Program-made: the position numbers and the translations under genes | The notes under the pieces: generated by a model | Databases searched by the model: none | Told to the model about the DNA's origin: nothing | The model's input: only the letters and a program-made list of their open reading frames with translations | In this document: one piece after another, positions 1-4,934 of the stretch | How the letters are laid out: the number at the start of each line of letters is the position of its first letter | Position numbering within the stretch: the stretch's first letter is position 1 | Assembly (NCBI GenBank): GCA_002297965.1 | Contig: DBLF01000115.1 | Span: forward strand, 1,650-7,368 | Direction of reading: 5' to 3' | Length of the DNA: 5,719 nucleotides | Source of the DNA: Candidatus Segatella papionis | GTDB lineage: Bacteria > Bacteroidota > Bacteroidia > Bacteroidales > Bacteroidaceae

Positions 1-815
1 TCGGGGAAATCATCCTCCACCTCCGCCGTAAAGGAAGATGCCTGCGATGGCAGGGCGGCAAGCTGCTGCTCGTTGATGTATTGGGCTGGCGCATTGTGGG
101 TGGTCAGACGGATATAGTTGCCGTTCTTCGGTGGCTCGAAGTTGGGGATGTATCGCTGGTTGAGGGCTTGCAGCGTGTCGGCGGTGGCACGGTTCTCTCG
201 TATCTGGTTGAGGAGCGAGATAAACTGCTGGTCTTGCTGTCGATACACCTTTTGGAGTTCGATGGTAAGATAGCCCGCCTGCTTCAGGGCGTTGCTGGAG
301 AAGAAGTAAGGCGTGTCGTAATACTGACGCAGCATCTCCTCCTCTTGTCCAGACACCACCGGGGCGAGCTGGTGCAGGTCGCCAATCATGAGGAGCTGCA
401 CACCGCCGAAAGGCAGGTCGTGGCGCTTGCGAAACTGTCGGAGCACGGAATCGACGGCATCGAGCAAGTCGCTGCGCACCATACTGATCTCGTCGATGAC
501 CAGAAGGTCGATGCTTCGGATGATGTTGCGCTTCGCCTTGCTGAACTTAAATCGTTTCTGTTCGCCCCCGCCAAAGGTAGTGCCGGGCACATAGGGCGAG
601 AAAGGCAGTTGGAAGAACGAGTGGATGGTCATTCCCCCGGCGTTGATGGCGGCGATGCCCGTAGGAGCCAGCACCACCATTCGCTTGGGCGAAAGCCGCT
701 TGAGTTCCTTGAGGAAGGTTGTCTTACCCGTGCCCGCCTTTCCCGTGAGGAAGAGGTTGGCACTCGTCTTCTCTATGATGTTCCATGCCATGATGGATTC
801 TTCGTTCATTTCCAT
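1..815 (-). CDS. PIF1-like ATP-dependent DNA helicase, N-terminal part (cut by left edge)
   Basis: This is a superfamily 1 helicase of the PIF1/RecD-like type, which uses ATP to unwind DNA 5'->3' in the cytoplasm. The 271 visible codons contain Walker A GKAGTGKT (residues 25-32, lysine 31 contacting phosphate), motif Ia around APTGIAAINAGGMTIHSFF (50-68), Walker B LLVIDEISMV (104-113, with D108 and E109), and motif III GGVQLLMIGDLHQLAPVV (137-154). A motif IV-like region follows (ELQKVYRQ, then FISLLNQIREN). The ATG at 815 is the first in-frame start after a TAG at 819-821; a second ATG two codons on (807-809) is possible. The C-terminal half lies outside the window. Only 47 bases separate it from the winged-helix fragment upstream, and no obvious -7 element lies in that gap, so it may have been co-transcribed with the regulator. 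The family call is firm; the exact subfamily and biological role are not. Confidence 0.93.
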   Translation of the reverse strand, partial: MEMNEESIMAWNIIEKTSANLFLTGKAGTGKTTFLKELKRLSPKRMVVLAPTGIAAINAGGMTIHSFFQLPFSPYVPGTTFGGGEQKRFKFSKAKRNIIRSIDLLVIDEISMVRSDLLDAVDSVLRQFRKRHDLPFGGVQLLMIGDLHQLAPVVSGQEEEMLRQYYDTPYFFSSNALKQAGYLTIELQKVYRQQDQQFISLLNQIRENRATADTLQALNQRYIPNFEPPKNGNYIRLTTHNAPAQYINEQQLAALPSQASSFTAEVEDDFP

Positions 816-821
816 GAGCTA

Positions 822-850
822 TCTATTTTTTTGAAGAGTTCTATTTTTTT
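822..850. repeat. Two 11-bp direct repeats (A-tracts) just upstream of the helicase start
   Basis: TCTATTTTTTT occurs at 822-832 and again at 840-850, separated by 7 bases, giving a period of 18. Read on the minus strand this is AAAAAAATAGA twice, ending 7 bases before the helicase ATG. A-rich leaders assist translation in Bacteroidetes, which mostly lack Shine-Dalgarno pairing. The duplication is seen directly; any function is inference. Confidence 0.6.
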
Positions 851-862
851 ACTTGTTACGGA

Positions 863-1197
863 TTAATTCGCAACGTCCTTTAGCAACACCCATTTTCCTG
901 CGTTGACTTTTCCTTCATGTTTTACGAAGGTAGACATCGCAGCCAAATCTCGCTCTATGGTTCTTTTGGTTACCGACATTGTTACCGACATTTCCTTGAC
1001 TGTCACATAAGGATTCTTACGAATCATCATACAGATATTTCGCTGACGCTCAGTAAGTTTCGTTACCGACACATTACCGACACCGTTACCGACATTTTTC
1101 ATGTCGGTAACACCAACACTTGGTGCTTTATCCCCATATCGTTTTTTGTTTCGAGCGACTAATTCTTCAAAAGAATAACGCTTGATCCATACACTTA
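863..1197 (-). pseudogene. C-terminal winged-helix fragment of a broken AlbA_2-type regulator
   Basis: An open frame runs through this stretch to a TAA at 863-865. It begins with linker-like sequence (WIKRYSFEELVARNKKRYGDKAP, about 1105-1175), then a VGN-rich segment. A winged helix-turn-helix follows: LTERQRNICMMIRKN, VTVKEMSVTMSVT and the probable recognition helix KRTIERDLAAM. From memory of the family, this order (end of the ATPase-like domain, GNVGN-type linker, winged helix) is the normal C-terminus of AlbA_2 regulators. It has no natural start: the first ATG is at 1100-1102, inside the linker, and would give a 79-residue protein. Its frame differs from that of the AlbA_2 part upstream, so I read it as the detached end of the same gene. 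Translation from 1102 as a small DNA-binding protein cannot be excluded. Confidence 0.72.
969..1111. repeat. Six-copy TTACCGACA repeat cluster with a perfect inverted repeat
   Basis: The core TTACCGACA occurs as direct copies within 969-978, 981-990, 1062-1071, 1073-1082 and 1085-1094, and inverted at 1102-1111. The first two copies form a perfect 12-bp tandem duplication (969-980 and 981-992). The last direct copy and the inverted copy form an 11-bp perfect inverted repeat (GTTACCGACAT at 1085-1095, ATGTCGGTAAC at 1101-1111) around a 5-base loop. All lie inside the reading frame of the winged-helix fragment, but they are read in different frames: as S-V-T in three copies, V-G-N in two, and V-T-D in the inverted one. 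Confidence 0.85.
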
Positions 1198-1893
1198 CGT
1201 CACCATCTGAATCACGTTGCCTTCCACAACATCCTGTATAATCAAATCGCTTTCACTTGCCCCAAATCTTCCTATCTTGAATTGAACTCCCGCGAAACGA
1301 CGCTGAGGATGCTTTCCAAACAAGAGAACAGCGGCAGCACGCAAATAGCCATCATCTCCGATTAGATTCATGTTGCGAAGAACATCTTCCGTGGAGGACT
1401 CTTTCTCGCTAGGGTCAATACGGTGTTTGCTGATTCCTTTCTTCAAAAAGTAATCAATGGCTGAGCGATCTATCTCTTCTAATGTAGCTGTAGGCAAGGG
1501 CATGTCATCCCATGAATGTCCCATCTTGCGCATGATGAATTGTTGGAGAGCAAGTCCCTTTAGCTCTTGCTTGGTAGAACCAGATCGGTAATGATATACA
1601 CCGCGATAAGCGATTGGCATACTGCTTGGCATTACCACAATCTCGATATACTCTTTATCATCCTCTACAAGTAGATTTACATCCTCCACGATGCCAAGGA
1701 AATTAGCAATCTTGTTGGGAATGTCTTCCATCAACTTCTTGGAATCACGCACGCCAACCACTTCTTTTTCGTCGTTCACTCCGATGTATATACGACCTCC
1801 CTGTGCATTTGCGAAACCACAAATCCACTGCAAGTACTTGTCATTCCAAGACTCTTTGTATTCTATATTTTGGCTTTCACTTAACATCGCCAT
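1195..1893 (-). CDS. AlbA_2 (Schlafen-type) putative DNA-binding regulator, truncated to its N-terminal domain
   Basis: The 232-residue product is the front part of an AlbA_2 / 'ATP-binding' regulator (COG2865-like). Diagnostic segments are SQNIEYKESW (residues 7-16, with E11 and K13), FANAQGGRIYIGVNDEKEVVGV (27-48) and YHYRSGSTKQEL (100-111). A connecting region ending GASESDLIIQDVVEGNVIQMV follows. Full-length relatives continue from this last motif into a GHKL ATPase-like domain (HATPase_c_4; REAIxNAxxHKDY and WNxGxLP motifs) and a C-terminal winged helix. Here the frame stops two codons after QM, at a TAA (1195-1197), and neither ATPase motif is present anywhere nearby. The winged helix survives downstream in another frame. 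ATG 1891-1893 is taken as the start; ATG 1885-1887 is an alternative. G+C is lower than in neighbouring genes, which suggests transfer. The protein may be made but is probably non-functional as a regulator. Confidence 0.85.
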   Translation of the reverse strand: MAMLSESQNIEYKESWNDKYLQWICGFANAQGGRIYIGVNDEKEVVGVRDSKKLMEDIPNKIANFLGIVEDVNLLVEDDKEYIEIVVMPSSMPIAYRGVYHYRSGSTKQELKGLALQQFIMRKMGHSWDDMPLPTATLEEIDRSAIDYFLKKGISKHRIDPSEKESSTEDVLRNMNLIGDDGYLRAAAVLLFGKHPQRRFAGVQFKIGRFGASESDLIIQDVVEGNVIQMVT

Positions 1894-1964
1894 TGTTTTC
1901 TTATTCTGTAAATCTATAAACTGAGCGAGAGCTGTTCATAACACCAGCTATCTCTTTTCAAACG

Positions 1965-1972
1965 CAAATATA
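1965..1972 (-). promoter_or_regulatory. Putative -7 element for the AlbA_2 gene
   Basis: Read on the minus strand this is TATATTTG, a perfect match to the Bacteroidetes -7 consensus TAnnTTTG. It lies 71 bases before the ATG at 1893, which would give a leader of about 65 bases. I find no clear TTTG -33 element at the expected 19-21 base distance, so the call rests on the -7 match and position. Confidence 0.45.
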
Positions 1973-2026
1973 CAACAATTTGCCGAACCTACCATCATTT
2001 GCAGGCATTTTTTACGGATAATTACC

Positions 2027-2054
2027 AAATCGAAGGAATGTCACCACTCGATTT
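2027..2054. promoter_or_regulatory. 7-bp inverted repeat, possible operator
   Basis: AAATCGA (2027-2033) and TCGATTT (2048-2054) are exact reverse complements separated by 14 bases. They lie between the two divergent promoter-like elements, where a repressor site would be expected. Seven-base arms can arise by chance, so this is only a candidate. Confidence 0.25.
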
Positions 2055-2155
2055 ACCGTTCCCCACACATTCTCCTGTACCACCACCCTCCTTTCCCAAC
2101 CCTTAAATCTCATTAAATATAAGTGAAGAAGAGGCTGATTCTGAAAATAATGTCG

Positions 2156-2163
2156 TAATTTTG
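2156..2163 (+). promoter_or_regulatory. Putative -7 element for the outer-membrane barrel gene
   Basis: TAATTTTG fits the Bacteroidetes -7 consensus TAnnTTTG and lies 99 bases before the start codon, predicting transcription from about 2169 and a leader of roughly 90 bases. The -33 region has no good TTTG match at the expected spacing. The A-rich leader that follows is typical of genes in this phylum. Confidence 0.45.
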
Positions 2164-2213
2164 CAGCATCAATTACGATATATAAACGACAAACTACAAA
2201 AGCAAAAACGAAC

Positions 2214-2240
2214 GCAGCCTGTTTTCAGGAAAAAGGCTGC
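2214..2240 (+). promoter_or_regulatory. Leader hairpin in front of the barrel gene
   Basis: GCAGCCT (2214-2220) and AGGCTGC (2234-2240) are perfect 7-bp complementary arms around a 13-base loop. The loop contains a competing small stem (CCTG/CAGG around TTTT). The structure ends 22 bases before the ATG at 2263. It is the only G+C-rich part of an otherwise A-rich leader. No U-run follows it, so it is not an intrinsic terminator; a role in translation control or RNA stability is inference. Confidence 0.5.
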
Positions 2241-2262
2241 CTAAAACAAAGCGAAAAAACAG

Positions 2263-4725
2263 ATGAATTACAAACTTTGGCTGACAGCCTCAGCCCTCAT
2301 TCTATCCACATCCGCCGCCCTGGCACAGGACGAGGATGAAATCAAACTGCATTATGTCAAGGGCGACACCTTGGCATTCTATGCCGACGCCTACGTACTC
2401 CCCGAAGGCGCCAACCTCGACCGTCTGCTTCGCAAGCTGCCAGGCGTAACCTACTATAGCAGCGGCAACGTGGAGATAGACGGTATCACCGTCAAGGAAA
2501 TCACCGTGGATACCAAGTATTTCTTCAAGAACACCATCGCCAGCATCACCTCCCGCATCCCTGCCTACGCCATCTATATGGTCAAGTTCTACGACTATGA
2601 CCAAGGCAAGCGCATGAGCATCACGCTCAAGAAGGAATTCAAGAAGAAATGGTGGGCGGAGTTCTCTGCCGCATTGGGACCAGACAACAGATACTCGGAG
2701 AAGGCGTTCGCCATGATAGACGACAAGAAGCTCCGCATGACCGCATACGCCAACGTGAACGACATCAACGACAGCCGACAACCGGGACAGGAGACGGAAT
2801 GGACTCCCGCCGAGGCGGCGAAGAACCAGCGAACCACGCAGACGGGCGGACTGGACTATCGAGTGAAGGAGAAGAAATGGGACATGTTGGGCTACCTGAC
2901 GTTCAACCGCACCAACACCGAGACCGTGACCGACATCAACCGCACCAACTTCATCGAGTCGGGAAACACTTTTCAGACTTCGCATGCCGACGGCGCCAAC
3001 AAGAAGATGAAGATTGATACTTACCACGACTTCCATACGGTATTGGGAAAACTCGACCTACACGTCAAGCCGAAGTTCTCCTACAATTCGGGCGACAACA
3101 CCACGCTGACCACCGCCTCGGAATCGAGAATAGGAGAAATATCGGCTTCGGCTGCTTCGGCTTCGGCTGCTTCCGCTTCGGCTGCTTCCGTCTTGTCTGC
3201 GGCAGAAAATCCGCTCTTGATCAACGACAGCCGAAACCTCGCCTCCACCCTGAGCCACAACTATACGGCGGGAATCTCCGCCACAGGAAGCGTGAAGTTC
3301 GACAACAACCGCAAGCAAGTGAAGGTGGAAGTGGGCGCCACCAACAAGGGCGGCAGAGAGGACAAGCGCACGGAGCAAACCATCAACTACTATGATGCCT
3401 CCATCGACTCCACCTATCAGTATAGTCAGCGGCTCTTCACCCGCCCTATCGACTACACCGACTACTATGCCAAGATAGGCTACATCTGGCTCACCCGCCA
3501 CGCCCTCACCACGCTGCAATACCAGTACAAGCGCATCAACCAGCACGAGGAGATGGCGGAGGACGGGACCAAGAACGGCAACAACAGTTACCAGCAGCGA
3601 GAGAACGACGACTACCATGAGTTTACGTTGAAGTACCACTGGGCCCAACCCACATCGGTCGGCATCTTCAGCGCAAACCTCTTCCTGCCCCTGGGCATCC
3701 ACAGCATCCGCCGCACCTACACGAGAAACGACTTCGACCGCACCCACACCGACCGCTACTGGGCGTTCGATGCCAAGAACTCGTATCTGCAATGGCGAAG
3801 CAACAACCTGCAGCATAAGCTCACCCTCTTCTTCCAGAGCACATCGACAAGACCGGAGATTGAGCAGACGGAACAGGTTACCATCACCACCGACCCGCAG
3901 AACTACTATCGAGGCAACAGCGAGCTGAAGGCACAGTTCAAGACGGATACCCGACTGACTTACACCTACTTAAGCCGGGACATGCGATACGAGATAGGAG
4001 CGCAGATTATCAGAGAGGACACCCACAATGCCATCGTCAACAAGCTCTCCTACGATAAACCATCAGGCAGAAAGCTCTATACTTACGACAATGCCAACGG
4101 CAACAACAACACGCAGATGAAATGGATTCTCGGAATGCCGCTCACGTCGGGTTCCAACCTCTTCCTGCACAACAGCATGACGTATGGCATCCAAGAGAAG
4201 GTGAGCCTGGAGGAAAAGAAAAACGAAGACGTGATTTCGACCTTGAAGAAGGAAGCGACCGTAAGAAGCATCGACGATGACTTGCGACTGAAATGGAAGA
4301 CGGGCGCACAGGTGTTCACCCTCCGCTCTCGCTTCCGCCAGTCATACACCAATAATGGCGGTACCATCTCCCACCCTATCGACTGGGAGCTAGGGTTGCT
4401 CGCCCACTTGCATCTGCCTTGGAATCTCGACCTGGCAAACAATTTCAATCTCTACGGTCGTCGCCAGTATGCCACCAAGGAGTTGAACACCAACGATTTC
4501 GTATGGGATGCCCGCTTGGTGCGCACCTTCCTCGACGACAAGCTGATGGCAGTGCTCGAAGGTTTCGACATCCTCAAGCATTTGAAGCACGTAGAATATA
4601 CGCAGACGAGTAGCTACGTGAGCAGCAAGCGCACCAACGTAATCCCGTCGTATGCGATGGCTTGCGTGGTGTATCGACTGAACTACACGAAGAAGAGCTA
4701 CAAGCCGAGCTTGCACTGGTACTAA
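2263..4725 (+). CDS. Outer-membrane beta-barrel family protein with TonB-receptor-like plug segment
   Basis: The 820-residue product starts with a signal peptide (MNYKLWLTASALILSTSAALA, predicted cut after A21). A TonB-receptor-like plug segment follows (DTLAFYADAYVLPEGANLDRLLRKLPGV, residues 35-62, then GNVEIDGITVKEITVDTKYFF). The rest is a long barrel of alternating polar/aromatic strands, typical of the OMP_b-brl_3 family of Bacteroidetes; NDINDSRQPGQETEWTPAEAAKNQRTTQTGGLDY (about 166-200) is a strongly family-like stretch. Many relatives carry a carboxypeptidase-regulatory-like beta-sandwich before the plug; this one goes straight from signal peptide to plug. No TonB-box is obvious, and the substrate is unknown. 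Residues 294-308 are a threefold SASAA repeat. It stands alone: no SusD, GLPGLI or regulator gene adjoins it. The ATG at 2263 is supported by the signal peptide beginning there. The fold is well supported; the function is not known. Confidence 0.87.
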   Translation: MNYKLWLTASALILSTSAALAQDEDEIKLHYVKGDTLAFYADAYVLPEGANLDRLLRKLPGVTYYSSGNVEIDGITVKEITVDTKYFFKNTIASITSRIPAYAIYMVKFYDYDQGKRMSITLKKEFKKKWWAEFSAALGPDNRYSEKAFAMIDDKKLRMTAYANVNDINDSRQPGQETEWTPAEAAKNQRTTQTGGLDYRVKEKKWDMLGYLTFNRTNTETVTDINRTNFIESGNTFQTSHADGANKKMKIDTYHDFHTVLGKLDLHVKPKFSYNSGDNTTLTTASESRIGEISASAASASAASASAASVLSAAENPLLINDSRNLASTLSHNYTAGISATGSVKFDNNRKQVKVEVGATNKGGREDKRTEQTINYYDASIDSTYQYSQRLFTRPIDYTDYYAKIGYIWLTRHALTTLQYQYKRINQHEEMAEDGTKNGNNSYQQRENDDYHEFTLKYHWAQPTSVGIFSANLFLPLGIHSIRRTYTRNDFDRTHTDRYWAFDAKNSYLQWRSNNLQHKLTLFFQSTSTRPEIEQTEQVTITTDPQNYYRGNSELKAQFKTDTRLTYTYLSRDMRYEIGAQIIREDTHNAIVNKLSYDKPSGRKLYTYDNANGNNNTQMKWILGMPLTSGSNLFLHNSMTYGIQEKVSLEEKKNEDVISTLKKEATVRSIDDDLRLKWKTGAQVFTLRSRFRQSYTNNGGTISHPIDWELGLLAHLHLPWNLDLANNFNLYGRRQYATKELNTNDFVWDARLVRTFLDDKLMAVLEGFDILKHLKHVEYTQTSSYVSSKRTNVIPSYAMACVVYRLNYTKKSYKPSLHWY
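3142..3189 (+). repeat. Three tandem 15-bp repeats encoding Ser-Ala-Ser-Ala-Ala
   Basis: Three 15-base units (3142-3156, 3157-3171, 3172-3186) encode SASAA three times, followed by one more Ser codon. The first two units are identical; the third differs by one base (TCC for TCG). The repeat is in frame at residues 294-308 of the barrel protein, between segments that look like transmembrane strands, so probably in a loop. Gain or loss of units would keep the frame. Confidence 0.9.
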
Positions 4726-4831
4726 ATTATTTTGTGTTAAAATTCACAACTTTAGCTCTGTTCTCAATTATTTTTCGTAACTTTATCGCAATATATATAA
4801 AGTATATAAATCTTTAAAGCAAGACAAGGAT
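4726..4831. other. AT-rich spacer with a weak promoter-like element
   Basis: No gene is visible between the barrel gene and the hicB-like remnant. TAACTTTA at 4778-4785 matches 7 of 8 positions of the Bacteroidetes -7 consensus TAnnTTTG. It could drive the remnant and umuC (leader about 45 bases to 4832, about 145 to 4935). No -33 element is clear. An AT-rich run with two TATATAAA copies follows (4793-4810). No LexA-type dyad was recognised. Confidence 0.35.
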
Positions 4832-4909
4832 ATGAGATATAAAGGATTCATCGATTCTGTTGACTTCAGCGAAGAAGATAATATCTTCTTTGATAGGACA
4901 GATTGTTGA
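4832..4909 (+). pseudogene. Truncated hicB-like antitoxin remnant (25 codons)
   Basis: An ATG at 4832 opens a frame encoding MRYKGFIDSVDFSEEDNIFF and five further residues before TGA at 4907-4909. From memory, this closely resembles the N-terminus of HicB-family antitoxins (M-x-YKG-[YF]-x-G-SV-x-[FY]-S-x-ED-x-x-F-[FY]-G). Those proteins neutralise the HicA mRNA interferase and usually run past 70-100 residues with a DNA-binding C-terminus. Here the resemblance ends abruptly after residue 20, the conserved glycine is D21, and no frame downstream continues the fold. No hicA is visible upstream. I take it as the stump of a decayed toxin-antitoxin locus. A functional leader peptide for umuC is a less likely alternative. 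The short match limits confidence. Confidence 0.5.
4872..4890. repeat. 9-bp perfect dyad inside the hicB-like remnant
   Basis: AAGAAGATA (4872-4880) and TATCTTCTT (4882-4890) are exact reverse complements around a single base. The symmetric centre and the position 45 bases before umuC would suit a protein-binding site more than an RNA stem, since a one-base loop cannot close without opening inner pairs. It also encodes EEDNIFF, so the symmetry may be coincidental. Confidence 0.4.
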
Positions 4910-4934
4910 ATTGATTATAAAATAGATTAGTCGA

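Larger units (their letters stand above)
1894..2262. other. Divergent intergenic region, no gene seen
   Basis: This 369-base stretch separates the minus-strand regulator from the plus-strand barrel gene. No open frame here resembles a protein and I see no tRNA-like fold. It holds a promoter-like element for each direction (1965-1972 and 2156-2163), a 7-bp dyad at 2027-2054 and a leader hairpin at 2214-2240. The part around 2056-2105 is unusually C-rich on the plus strand (runs such as CCACCACCCTCC), with no function I can name. Confidence 0.6.

Noticed and set aside
81..866. Long open frame on the plus strand opposite the helicase
   Set aside because: It lies antisense to a clear helicase with all its motifs, its product resembles no family, and it arises from the G+C-rich codon pattern of the real gene.
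969..1111. CRISPR array
   Set aside because: The copies are only about 10 bp, unevenly spaced (1 to 71 bases apart), in both orientations and inside coding sequence, without spacer-like units or cas genes.
917..1162. Plus-strand open frame with repeated YRH-type residues opposite the winged-helix fragment
   Set aside because: The repetition is just the reverse reading of the TTACCGACA repeat cluster; there is no family resemblance or start signal.
1894..2262. Insertion sequence ends or target-site duplication around the AlbA_2 region
   Set aside because: I looked for terminal inverted repeats and short flanking duplications and found none beyond the short elements listed; no transposase is present.
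2302..3816. Two long minus-strand open frames opposite the barrel gene
   Set aside because: The plus-strand frame has a signal peptide, plug and barrel over 820 residues. The reverse frames encode low-complexity V/G/L/R-rich sequence typical of antisense shadows.
4732..4749. Intrinsic terminator after the barrel gene
   Set aside because: TTGTG and CACAA form only a 5-bp A/T-rich stem around 8 bases and no U-run follows. I cannot support a terminator here.
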